Positions 1 to 6,521 of a stretch of DNA of 6,974 nucleotides are shown piece after piece (within the stretch, counting starts at the first letter, position 1; each line of letters starts with the position of its first letter). Location of the stretch: positions 1-6,974 of the forward strand of contig JAJYJR010000313.1 of NCBI GenBank assembly GCA_021789355.1. Direction: 5' to 3'. The notes beneath the pieces are model-generated. The model did no database searches. It worked only from the letters and a program-made list of their open reading frames with translations, and had not been told where the DNA came from. This DNA is from Chloroflexota bacterium. GTDB lineage: Bacteria; Chloroflexota; Limnocylindria; Limnocylindrales; CSP1-4. The translations under genes were made by a program, and so were the position numbers.

Positions 1-618
1 GATGTTCGGGATTGGGCTCTGCAGCGCCATGGGCACGCTGATCGCGTAGCCGTTGTTCTCGACCACGAAGACCACCGGCAGGCGGTGGATTCCGGCGAAG
101 TTCAGGCCTTCGTGGAAGTCCCCCTGGTTGCTCGACCCCTCCCCGAGCTCGGTGAGCGCCACCTGTCCCGTGCGACGGACCTTCGCCGCCAGCGCGATGC
201 CGACCGCGTGCAGCAGCTGGGTGGCGACCGGGGAGCTGGTGGTGAGGATATTGTGGTCGGCCGAACCGTAGTGGCCGGGCATCTGGCGACCCCCGGACGA
301 GGGGTCGGTGGCCCGGGCGAACTGGGCGAGCAGGATCTCGCGCGGCGTCATCCCGAAGCTGAGCACCGCCGCGATCGATCGGTAGTACGGGACGAGCCAG
401 TCGTGACCCTGCCGGAGCGAGGAGACGATCCCGACCTCGGCGCCCTCGTGCCCCTGGCCGCTGATCACGAACGCCGCCTTGCCGGAGCGGTTCAGCACCC
501 ACATCCGCTCGTCGATCGCCCGGGACAGCGCGACCAGGCGATACATCCGCAGGAGGTCGTCGTCGTGGAGGCCGTGCTCGGCGGCCAGCTCGCTCGTTCC
601 GATCGACGCCTCGGCCAC
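1..618 (-). CDS. bkdAA: Branched-chain 2-oxoacid dehydrogenase E1 alpha subunit (3' end beyond window)
   Basis: Thiamine-diphosphate E1 alpha subunit of the branched-chain 2-oxoacid dehydrogenase complex. With E1 beta it decarboxylates the 2-oxoacids of Val, Leu and Ile and transfers the acyl group to the E2 lipoyl arm in the cytoplasm. The 206 visible residues include IDERMWVLNRSGK (35-47), VPYYR (76-80), SGGRQMPGH (108-116), and the ThDP/Mg motif from GEGSSNQGDFHEG (159-171) to ENN (187-189). The GEGSSNQ form, rather than the GDG of pyruvate E1 alpha, and the overall match to Bacillus BkdAA as I remember it favour the branched-chain enzyme. Relatives have about 330-370 residues, so roughly 60% is present; the C-terminal part runs off position 1. 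The start is GTG 618: the frame opens only after the lpd stop, no ATG or other GTG lies between, and AGGGGAGG sits 6 bases upstream. It follows lpd by 24 bases, evidently in one operon. A pyruvate or acetoin E1 alpha is the less likely alternative. Confidence 0.93.
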   Translation of the reverse strand, partial: MAEASIGTSELAAEHGLHDDDLLRMYRLVALSRAIDERMWVLNRSGKAAFVISGQGHEGAEVGIVSSLRQGHDWLVPYYRSIAAVLSFGMTPREILLAQFARATDPSSGGRQMPGHYGSADHNILTTSSPVATQLLHAVGIALAAKVRRTGQVALTELGEGSSNQGDFHEGLNFAGIHRLPVVFVVENNGYAISVPMALQSPIPNI

Positions 619-624
619 CGCGGC

Positions 625-632
625 CCTCCCCT
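625..632 (-). promoter_or_regulatory. Ribosome binding site fixing the GTG start of E1 alpha
   Basis: AGGGGAGG on the minus strand, 6 bases before GTG 618. It is the strongest Shine-Dalgarno match seen in the window. It decides the start because the codons between the lpd stop (645-643) and 618 include no ATG or GTG. Confidence 0.75.
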
Positions 633-642
633 GCAGGACGCC

Positions 643-2079
643 CTAGAAGTTGATCGAGCGCCCGGCGACCGCCATGGCGGCCTCGCCGATCGCCTCGGAG
701 AGCGTGGGATGCGGATGCACGGCGGCCGCGATCTCCCACGCGGTGGACTCGAGCAGCATGCCCACGCTCGGCTCGGCGACCAGGTCGGTCACGTGGGGGC
801 CCACGAGGTGCACGCCCAGGACCAGGTCGGTCTCGGCATGCGCGAGCACCTTGGTGAACCCATCGTACTCGCCGCCGATGAGCGCCTTGGCGTTGGCCGT
901 CCAGGGGAACTTGCCGACCGTGTAGGGGACGCCGTCGCGCTGGAGCTCCTGCTCCGAGCGGCCAATCGACGCGATCTGTGGCCGCGAGTAGGTCGCCCGG
1001 GGCATGATCGTGTAGTCGATGGGGTGCGGCTCGAGCCCGCAGATCGTCTCGACCGCGGTGATCCCCTCGTGCGCGGCGACGTGGGCGAGGAGGAGCCCGC
1101 CGACGAGGTCGCCGATGGCGTAGAGATGCGGCTCGCCGGTGCGCATGCGGCCATCGACCTTCACCACCCCGCGCTCGACCACGGCGCGCGTCTTCTCGAG
1201 GCCGATCCCCTCGACGTTCGAGGCGCGGCCGGTGGCCACCAGCATCTGCTCGGCACGCAGCTCCTTCGGCTCCTTGCCCTCCGGGCCGACCGACAGACGC
1301 ACCCCGTCGCCATCGACGGTGACCGCCGCGGGGTCGAAGCGGGCGCTGGTCATCACCGCGATGCCGCGGCGCTTGAAGGCGCGCTCCAGCACCTGGCCCA
1401 CCTCCGCGTCTTCCAGCGGCACGACCGAGGGCAGGTACTCCAGGAGCGTCACCTCGGCGCCCATGTCCCGGTAGAAGGAGGCGAACTCCACGCCGACCGC
1501 GCCCGCGCCCACCACGACCAGGCTCTTCGGCAGCGTGTCGCTGCGGAGCACGTCGTCGCTGGTCACGATGTGCGCGCCGTCCGGCACCAGGCCGGGCAGG
1601 CTCTTCACGCGGCTGCCGGTGGCCAGGATCACGTCGGTCGCATCGAGCAGCCGCTCCCCGCCCGCTCCGGGGGTGCCGTCCTCGCCGGCCAGCGCGACCC
1701 GCACTGTGGTCGCCCGCTCGAGCACGCCACGGCCGTGGACGAACTCGACCTGGTTCTTCTTGACCAGGCTCATCAGGCCCTTGGTCAGGCGATCCACCAC
1801 CTGCGTGCGGCGCCGGGCGATCGCGCCCATGTCGACGCCGGTCTCGCCAACGCTCAGGCCGAAGGTCGCGGCGTCCCGGATGCGGGCGTACAGGTCGGCC
1901 GACTCGAGCATCGCCTTGGTCGGGATGCAGCCCGAGTGGAGGCAGGTGCCGCCGATGCGCGCCTCCTCCACGAGCGCGGTGCGCAGCCCCATCTGGGCGG
2001 CCCGGAACGCGGCCGAGTAGCCACCGGTCCCGCCACCGAGCACGACGAGGTCGAACGAGTTGGACGATCCAACGGCCAC
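643..2079 (-). CDS. lpd: Dihydrolipoyl dehydrogenase (E3 subunit)
   Basis: FAD-dependent disulfide oxidoreductase that reoxidises dihydrolipoamide on the E2 subunit and passes electrons to NAD+. It is 478 residues long, the normal size for the family. Motifs in order: FAD-binding GGGTGG (15-20); redox-active disulfide C46/C51 in GGTCLHSGCIPTK (43-55); NAD-binding GAGAVGVEFA (191-200); ATGR (282-285); second FAD motif with G323-D324 in YAIGD; and the C-terminal active-site HPHPTLSE, with H457 and E462 as the His-Glu pair. All key residues are intact. The start is GTG 2079, with AGGAG at 2092-2096 and a rather long 12-base spacer; no better in-frame start is visible. The next gene, E1 alpha, follows 24 bases after the TAG stop. 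The lpd-E1alpha order is that of the Bacillus bkd operon (lpdV-bkdAA), so this E3 is probably dedicated to the branched-chain complex, although one E3 can serve several complexes. Confidence 0.97.
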   Translation of the reverse strand: MAVGSSNSFDLVVLGGGTGGYSAAFRAAQMGLRTALVEEARIGGTCLHSGCIPTKAMLESADLYARIRDAATFGLSVGETGVDMGAIARRRTQVVDRLTKGLMSLVKKNQVEFVHGRGVLERATTVRVALAGEDGTPGAGGERLLDATDVILATGSRVKSLPGLVPDGAHIVTSDDVLRSDTLPKSLVVVGAGAVGVEFASFYRDMGAEVTLLEYLPSVVPLEDAEVGQVLERAFKRRGIAVMTSARFDPAAVTVDGDGVRLSVGPEGKEPKELRAEQMLVATGRASNVEGIGLEKTRAVVERGVVKVDGRMRTGEPHLYAIGDLVGGLLLAHVAAHEGITAVETICGLEPHPIDYTIMPRATYSRPQIASIGRSEQELQRDGVPYTVGKFPWTANAKALIGGEYDGFTKVLAHAETDLVLGVHLVGPHVTDLVAEPSVGMLLESTAWEIAAAVHPHPTLSEAIGEAAMAVAGRSINF

Positions 2080-2112
2080 GGTCTCAGCACGCTCCTGTGC
2101 GATGGATGAGCG

Positions 2113-2128
2113 CCGCGGATGCCCGCGG
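2113..2128 (-). promoter_or_regulatory. Small hairpin in the lpd 5' leader
   Basis: CCGCGG, a GCAT loop, then CCGCGG again: a 6-bp all-GC stem with a tetraloop. It ends 16 bases before the lpd Shine-Dalgarno sequence. It could influence translation or be chance in GC-rich DNA. No known riboswitch or leader class is recognised. Confidence 0.3.
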
Positions 2129-2174
2129 TGTCGGGGGATCCCACGGCAGATGTCGGGGATGGATCACGTCGGCG

Positions 2175-2203
2175 ATGGTACGGGCGTGCCCGGGCAGGCG
2201 CAA
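2175..2203 (-). promoter_or_regulatory. Candidate promoter of the lpd-E1 alpha operon
   Basis: On the minus strand TTGCGC (2203-2198) and TACCAT (2180-2175) are separated by exactly 17 bases. They match the housekeeping -35 at 3 of 6 and the -10 at 4 of 6 positions. The predicted transcription start near 2168 gives a leader of about 90 bases. The spacer contains the perfect 10-bp palindrome TGCCCGGGCA (2187-2196), a position where an operator could sit. This rests on eye-matching to consensus only. Confidence 0.35.
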
Positions 2204-2217
2204 CCGATCCCGGACAT

Positions 2218-2255
2218 GGCGAGCGTCGACCGGGTCCGCCGGGGTCACGCTCGCC
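2218..2255 (-). terminator. Hairpin directly after the small membrane gene, probable terminator
   Basis: The arms are GGCGAGCGT plus GACC (2218-2226 and 2228-2231, with C2227 bulged) and GGTCACGCTCGCC (2243-2255). This gives a 13-bp stem with one bulge and an 11-base loop. It begins at the base next to the TGA at 2258-2256. No T-run follows, so intrinsic termination would be of the U-poor type seen in some high-GC bacteria. It separates the upstream unit from the candidate lpd promoter. Confidence 0.55.
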
Positions 2256-2636
2256 TCATGCGCGGCGGACCGAGGCCCACAGGGCGCGGGCGAGCACGAC
2301 CAGCGTGACCACCACCAGCGCGACGATCACGGTCGGCGGCCGGCCGATGGCGTCGGCGAACGGCGGGAAGACGATCCCCAGGAACTGGAGACCGAGCACC
2401 ACCACCACGCAGAAGGCGGCCAGCAGCAGCACCTCGCGGTCACGCACGGCCCGACCCGCGGCGGATCGCGGGGCACCGCCCGCGGCGGATGCCGCCCCAC
2501 CGCCCGTGACGGATCCCGGGGCACTGCCCGCGTTGGATCGCGGGGCACCGCCCGCGGCGGATCGCGGGGTACCGCCCGCGACGGATCCCGGGGCACTGCC
2601 CGCGTTTCGGCCGTTCGCGTCGTCGGTGCCTGTCAT
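2256..2636 (-). CDS. Small two-helix membrane protein with octapeptide repeats
   Basis: A 126-residue protein that I cannot assign to a family. Residues 12-59 are six tandem octapeptides of the form A-G-[GS]-[AT]-P-[RG]-S-x, with the fifth degenerate (TGGGAASA). This segment is rich in Gly, Ala, Ser and Pro and is probably disordered. A short charged stretch (RAVRDRE, 62-68) leads into two hydrophobic helices at about 69-90 and 102-120. The connecting loop is FADAIGRPP and the tail is RALWASVRRA. The short loop and basic ends suggest a helical hairpin in the inner membrane with both ends in the cytoplasm. The start is ATG 2636, with AGGGG 6 bases upstream. It follows nnrE by 22 bases, so the two are likely co-transcribed. 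It is the real frame because it carries the paired hydrophobic helices and a good ribosome site; other frames through the repeat are open only because the unit is 24 bases. Function unknown. Confidence 0.72.
   Translation of the reverse strand: MTGTDDANGRNAGSAPGSVAGGTPRSAAGGAPRSNAGSAPGSVTGGGAASAAGGAPRSAAGRAVRDREVLLLAAFCVVVVLGLQFLGIVFPPFADAIGRPPTVIVALVVVTLVVLARALWASVRRA
2461..2604. repeat. Six tandem 24-bp repeats inside the small membrane protein gene
   Basis: Six adjacent 24-base units start at 2461, 2485, 2509, 2533, 2557 and 2581. Most contain GGATCGCGGGG or GGATCCCGGGG followed by CAC/TGCCCGCG-like sequence. Units 3 and 6 are identical, and units 1 and 4 differ at the first two bases, hinting at a 72-base higher-order period. 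Unit 2 is the most diverged. Because the unit is a multiple of three, the array stays in frame and encodes the octapeptide segment. Copy number may vary between strains. Confidence 0.9.
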
Positions 2637-2658
2637 CCCGTCCCCCTGCCCTGTCCGA

Positions 2659-3507
2659 TCAGGATCGATCCGCGTCGGCCGGGATCCCGATCGGCGCCAC
2701 CAGCACCCGGCCTGCGAGCGCGCGCCCGTTCCTGGTCTGGAGCCCCACCTTCGGCCGGTGGAACGTGACCGTCACGTCGGCCCGGACCACCGGGTCGGAC
2801 GCATCGCCGCTGGTGAGGTCGATCGCCGTGGGCGTGTCGACCGCCAGCACCGGGACCCCGGCGGCGCGCGCGCGGCGAACGAGGTCCACGGCGCCACGGA
2901 TCGGTTCTCGCAACTCCCCGCGCACCCCGGTACCCAGCAGGGCGTCCACCACGACAGCGGCCTTCTCGATCCCCTGCCCCAGCATCTGCAGATCTCGCGC
3001 CTGCGGCGCGTGGATGCGCTCAGCGTTCGGCACGTTCGCCAGCGCATCCCAGTTGCTCGCGGCGTCTGGCGTGGTGGGGCGCGATTCCGCCGACACGAGC
3101 ACCACCGCGACCCGGTGGCCCGCCCGCGCCAGGTACCGCGCCGCGACGCAGCCGTCGCCGCCGTTGTTGCCGGGGCCGACCAGCACCAGGACGGGGCCCT
3201 TCGCCAGCCGTTCCGTGGTCGCCAGCAGCGCGCGGACCGCGGCCGCCGTGGCGGCTCCCGCCTGCTCCATGAGCCACCGGCCGGACGTGCCCATCAGCTG
3301 TGCCTTGTGGTCCGCGCCGCGCATCTCCTCCGCGGTCATCGCGGAACGCGCGGCCGTGGCCCGCCAGTGGAGTGCCAGCTGGTCGAGGTCCAGCGGCTCA
3401 CCGCGCAGGGCCGGATCCTCGGCAGGCAGCGGCGGACCGGCCGGCGGCGACTGCGGGCGTGCGGGACGGTCGGAGGTGGGGGTCATGGCGCGCATAGCGT
3501 GCCACAT
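2659..3507 (-). CDS. nnrE: NAD(P)H-hydrate epimerase, stand-alone YjeF N-terminal domain
   Basis: Metabolite-repair enzyme that interconverts the R and S epimers of hydrated NAD(P)H, so that the S-specific ADP/ATP-dependent dehydratase (NnrD) can restore NAD(P)H. YjeF_N motifs in this 282-residue protein: the opening helix TAEEMRGADHKA (58-69), GPGNNGGDG (111-119), DALLGTG (188-194), VDTPTAID (223-230, canonical form VDIPSGLD), VTFHRPKVGL (246-255) and IGIP (273-276). The C-terminal dehydratase domain found in fused Nnr proteins is absent, so NnrD must be encoded elsewhere. The first 40 or so residues are Pro/Ala-rich and outside the domain. The start is uncertain: ATGs at 3507, 3495 and 3486 all lack a clear Shine-Dalgarno sequence, and M57 (3339) would remove the leader. 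It lies 81 bases after ppc and 22 bases before the small membrane gene. The altered VDIPSG motif is the only oddity. Confidence 0.9.
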   Translation of the reverse strand: MWHAMRAMTPTSDRPARPQSPPAGPPLPAEDPALRGEPLDLDQLALHWRATAARSAMTAEEMRGADHKAQLMGTSGRWLMEQAGAATAAAVRALLATTERLAKGPVLVLVGPGNNGGDGCVAARYLARAGHRVAVVLVSAESRPTTPDAASNWDALANVPNAERIHAPQARDLQMLGQGIEKAAVVVDALLGTGVRGELREPIRGAVDLVRRARAAGVPVLAVDTPTAIDLTSGDASDPVVRADVTVTFHRPKVGLQTRNGRALAGRVLVAPIGIPADADRS

Positions 3508-3575
3508 GGGACGCCGGCGCGAGCGCAGCGGCCGGGTGCCATGGGACGCCGGCGCGAGCGCAGCGGCCGGGTGCC
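3506..3575. repeat. Perfect 35-bp tandem duplication between ppc and nnrE
   Basis: Bases 3506-3540 and 3541-3575 are identical and adjacent; each begins ATGGGACGCCGGCGCGAGCG on the plus strand. The first copy runs into the ATG at 3507-3505 that opens the longest nnrE frame. The second copy carries a matching ATG at 3542-3540 that is out of frame, since 35 is not a multiple of three. The second copy also supplies the left arm of the hairpin after ppc. Perfect identity suggests a recent event. Confidence 0.95.
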
Positions 3576-3584
3576 GCGCCGGCG
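3547..3584 (-). terminator. Hairpin after ppc, possible terminator
   Basis: CGCCGGCGCG (3547-3556) and CGCGCCGGCG (3575-3584) form a perfect 10-bp, all-GC stem around an 18-base loop, 4 bases after the ppc stop (3591-3589). There is no T-run. The tandem duplication gives a second copy of the left arm at 3512-3521 that could compete for the right arm. It may terminate or attenuate transcription from ppc into nnrE. Confidence 0.5.
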
Positions 3585-3588
3585 CCGG

Positions 3589-6516
3589 TCAGCCGGTCCC
3601 CTGCAGCCCCGCCGCGACGCCGTTCACGGTGAGCTGCACCACGCGCAGGATCCGCTCGCGCTCGGGGTCTCCGGCCGGGAGGGCACGCAGGCGGGCAAGG
3701 AGCCTGACCTGTACCTCGCTCAGCGGCTCGACGTAGGGGTTGCGCAGCTCGATGCTGCGCTGGACCACGGGCGATCCGTCGAGGAGTCGCGCTCGACCCG
3801 TGACGGCGAGCAGGCCGGTCACGCTCCGACCGTACTCGAGCCGGATGGCGTCCCAGAGTCGGTCAGCGTCCGGCACGCCGCGCGCCAGGGCCGCGTACGA
3901 GGCGGCGACCCCCAGGTCCACCTTGGCCAGGACCATCTCGGCGTTGTCCAGGGTGGAGGTGAAGAACGGCCATGCCGCGTACATCGCGCGCAGGTCACGC
4001 AGCCCGGCATCTCCGTGGCGGTGGACGAAGGTATCGAGCGCGGTGCCCAGGCCATACCAGCCGGGTACGAAGGCGCGGCTCTGCGACCACGCGAACACCC
4101 ACGGGATCGCGCGGAGGGCGTCCAGGGAGGGGGTGTCCGGGGCAGGGCGCTCGCCCGGGGCAGGAGATCCTGGCCCTTCGTCGCCCCCGGCCGCGGCACG
4201 TGCCCGGGCGGCCGGCCGCGACCCCAGGTTGAGCCCGGAGATCTCGGCGATGGGCGTGGCCGCCGCGAAGTACCCGGCGAACCCGGGCTCCTCCCAGACC
4301 AGGAACCGGTACGCCGCTCGGGCAACCTCGGCAAGCTCGTCCATCGCCGGGCCCCAGCGTTCCGCAGCCTCGGCGACCCGTCGGTCGTGTTCCGGGGTCG
4401 AGGCCCCGATCACGGCATGCGCGGCCTGCTCCAGCTGGCGGAGCGCGATGGCCGGGTTCCCGTAGTGTGCGGCGATCACCTCGCCCTGCTCGGTGTGCTT
4501 CAGGCGACCGCGCACCGAGCCGGCGGCCATCGCCAGGATCGCGCGGTTGGTGGGGCCACCCCCGCGTCCGATCGCCCCGCCCCGGCCATGGAAGAGGGTC
4601 AGCTCGATCCCCTCCTCGGCGGCCACCGCGGCCAGGTCGGCTTGCGCGCGATGGAGGGCCCACGACGCGGCCAGGAAGCCGGATTCCTTGTTCGAATCGG
4701 AGTAGCCGAGCATTACCTCCTGGCGGCGCTGCCGGCAAGCCAGGTGGTCGCGGTAGCCGGGGTCGCGAACGAGCGCCCGCAACAGATCGCCGGCCGACTG
4801 CAGCGTGTCGAGCGATTCGAACAGCGGGACCACGTCCAGGCGGTCGGCGAGCCCACCCGACGGGTCCGCCGCGCGAGCCAGCTCCAGTACGGCGATGACG
4901 TCCTCTGGCGCCCGGGTGAAGCTGATCACGTACCGCCGGCAGGCCTGCGCGCCGAACTCCGCCTGCAGATCCGCGATCGCCCGGAAGGTGTCCAGCACTT
5001 CCTCCACGGTCACGCCTGGCGACGCCTCGGCGCGGCCACCTGCACCGGCGTGCAGCAGCGCAAGCGCGGCCTGGTGCACGGCCGCGTGCTGGCGGACCTC
5101 CAGCTCGGCGAGGTGAAAGCCGAACGTCTGCACCTGCCAGGCGAACTCCTGCACCTCGCCCCAGGCCACCCGTCCGGCGCCGCCCGCCGTCAGCGCCTGC
5201 TGGAGCATCTGGAGATCCGCGAGCAGCTCGGCCGGAGACGCGTACCCTCCGCCGGCGCACGGCTCCGGCCCGGCATGGGGGTCCGCCGACGGCCCCTCGC
5301 CCGCGAGCCGGCCGCGCGTGTGGCGGAGCCGCTCCACGACGAACCCGAACGCGCGGCGGTAGGGCTCTGCCGCGAACCGGCGACCCAGCTCGAGCGCCAC
5401 CTCCGGGTGACGTTCGGCCTGCGACGCCAGCCACGCCTCCAGGGCGGGGGAGACGGGCGCACGACCGCTCGAGACGGCGACGGTCTGCAGCAGCCGTTCG
5501 GCAACGTGCTCGTAGGCCCGCAGGACGTGTCCGGCCTGGATCCGGAGCGTGGCGCGCGTGACCGCCGCGGTCACGTTCGGGTTGCCGTCCCGGTCACCGC
5601 CGATCCAGGTGCCCCAGTGCAGGAAGCAGGGCACGCGCGGCGGGCGCGTCCCTGTCCGTCGAGCGTCCGACCCGCCGTCGAGCTGCACCAGGCGGACCGG
5701 TCGGGCCGTGCCAGTCTCGTCCACCTGCCCGGGGCCATCGGTCGCATCGGGGTCCGGCACCATGTCCAGCGCCGCATCGAGCGCACGGAGCGCCCGTGGC
5801 GCAGCCCCGAAGAGGGTCGCATCGAAGAAGACCATCGCCGAGCGCACCTCGTCCAGCGGCGAGGGCCGCACCTCCCGCAGGTCGTCGGTCTGCCAGAGGA
5901 TCGTGATGGCCTCGCGGAGGCGGCGCCGCAGTTCACGGTCCTCCCGGGGCGCGAGCCGCGGGTCGTCCAGCCGGTCGAGCAGGTCGTAGACACGGCGAAG
6001 GGCGACGAGCAGGGTCCGGCGGCGGGCCTCCGTGGGATGTGCGGTGAGCACCGGGTGGATCGACAGGCCGGCGAGCAGAGACTCGATGCGGCCGCGATCC
6101 CAGCCCAGCGCGGCGAGCTCACGGACTGCGGCCCCGAGGCTCTCACCGACGAACCCCTCGGGCGATGCCCGTTCGCGACGGCGCAGGGCGCGCACGCGCT
6201 GCTTCTCCTCGGCCAGGTTCACCAGCTGGAAGTAGCGGGTGAACGCGCGGGCGAGTCGCTCGGCCGTCTCGAGATCGAGCCTGTCCAGCTCCTCGCCGAG
6301 CCGTCGCCTCTCCTCCGGGTCCGGCTTCGCGCGGAGCGCGATCGTACGGCCACGCACCCGCTCGACCAGGTCGAGGAGCTGCGGGCCGCCCTGCTCGACG
6401 AGTACCTGGCCGAGGAGCGAGCCGAGCAGTCTGACCTCGCGCCGCAGCGGCTCCGACGCTCCCGCGGTCCCGATCCCCTTCGGCTCGGCGCGGACGGCCT
6501 GGTTGGGGCGCGGCAC
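3589..6516 (-). CDS. ppc: Phosphoenolpyruvate carboxylase
   Basis: Adds bicarbonate to phosphoenolpyruvate to give oxaloacetate and phosphate, refilling the TCA cycle; cytoplasmic, normally a homotetramer. Motifs (numbered from GTG 6516): LTAHPTE with catalytic His near 160, [10 protein letters not shown] near 305, [12 protein letters not shown] near 605, [19 protein letters not shown] near 640, [10 protein letters not shown] near 922 (its Asn lies in the aspartate-inhibitor site of the E. coli enzyme), and the C-terminal [13 protein letters not shown]. At 975 residues it is longer than E. coli Ppc (883), because of Pro/Gly/Ala-rich inserts before GGDRDGNP, near 425-445, and near 765-800. Position 6612 would open the same frame but overlap the upstream gene by 91 bases. 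GTG 6516 is preferred because it comes 5 bases after that gene's TGA, has GAAGGG 9 bases upstream, and leaves about 20 residues before the conserved LRREVRLLG. The upstream oxidoreductase is probably co-transcribed. Confidence 0.96.
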   Translation of the reverse strand: MPRPNQAVRAEPKGIGTAGASEPLRREVRLLGSLLGQVLVEQGGPQLLDLVERVRGRTIALRAKPDPEERRRLGEELDRLDLETAERLARAFTRYFQLVNLAEEKQRVRALRRRERASPEGFVGESLGAAVRELAALGWDRGRIESLLAGLSIHPVLTAHPTEARRRTLLVALRRVYDLLDRLDDPRLAPREDRELRRRLREAITILWQTDDLREVRPSPLDEVRSAMVFFDATLFGAAPRALRALDAALDMVPDPDATDGPGQVDETGTARPVRLVQLDGGSDARRTGTRPPRVPCFLHWGTWIGGDRDGNPNVTAAVTRATLRIQAGHVLRAYEHVAERLLQTVAVSSGRAPVSPALEAWLASQAERHPEVALELGRRFAAEPYRRAFGFVVERLRHTRGRLAGEGPSADPHAGPEPCAGGGYASPAELLADLQMLQQALTAGGAGRVAWGEVQEFAWQVQTFGFHLAELEVRQHAAVHQAALALLHAGAGGRAEASPGVTVEEVLDTFRAIADLQAEFGAQACRRYVISFTRAPEDVIAVLELARAADPSGGLADRLDVVPLFESLDTLQSAGDLLRALVRDPGYRDHLACRQRRQEVMLGYSDSNKESGFLAASWALHRAQADLAAVAAEEGIELTLFHGRGGAIGRGGGPTNRAILAMAAGSVRGRLKHTEQGEVIAAHYGNPAIALRQLEQAAHAVIGASTPEHDRRVAEAAERWGPAMDELAEVARAAYRFLVWEEPGFAGYFAAATPIAEISGLNLGSRPAARARAAAGGDEGPGSPAPGERPAPDTPSLDALRAIPWVFAWSQSRAFVPGWYGLGTALDTFVHRHGDAGLRDLRAMYAAWPFFTSTLDNAEMVLAKVDLGVAASYAALARGVPDADRLWDAIRLEYGRSVTGLLAVTGRARLLDGSPVVQRSIELRNPYVEPLSEVQVRLLARLRALPAGDPERERILRVVQLTVNGVAAGLQGTG

Positions 6517-6521
6517 GCCGG

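Larger units (their letters stand above)
2080..2255. other. Intergenic region: terminator-like hairpin, candidate promoter and leader of lpd
   Basis: These 176 bases lie between the stop of the small membrane gene and the lpd GTG, and form the longest non-coding stretch in the window. On the minus strand it holds, in order, a 13-bp interrupted stem (2218-2255), a candidate -35/-10 pair (2175-2203) around a TGCCCGGGCA palindrome, and a leader of about 90 bases containing a CCGCGG-GCAT-CCGCGG hairpin (2113-2128). I see no convincing small ORF in it. Confidence 0.6.

Noticed and set aside
85..2109. A 674-residue open frame on the plus strand, antisense to lpd and E1 alpha
   Set aside because: Its translation is low-complexity Arg/His/Asp/Gly-rich sequence without domains, and it mirrors two well-supported genes.
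2327..2596. Alternative minus-strand and plus-strand frames through the 24-bp repeats that give R-A-V-P-R-D-P or G-S-R-G-T-A-R type peptides
   Set aside because: A 24-base unit keeps every frame open. Only the 2636-2256 frame continues into two clear hydrophobic helices and has a good ribosome site.
2461..2604. A CRISPR array or iteron origin at the 24-bp repeats
   Set aside because: The repeats are directly adjacent with no unique spacers, and lie in frame inside a coding gene.
3506..3575. Target-site duplication or end of an insertion sequence
   Set aside because: The copies are adjacent with nothing between them, 35 bases is far longer than usual target duplications, and there is no transposase in the window.
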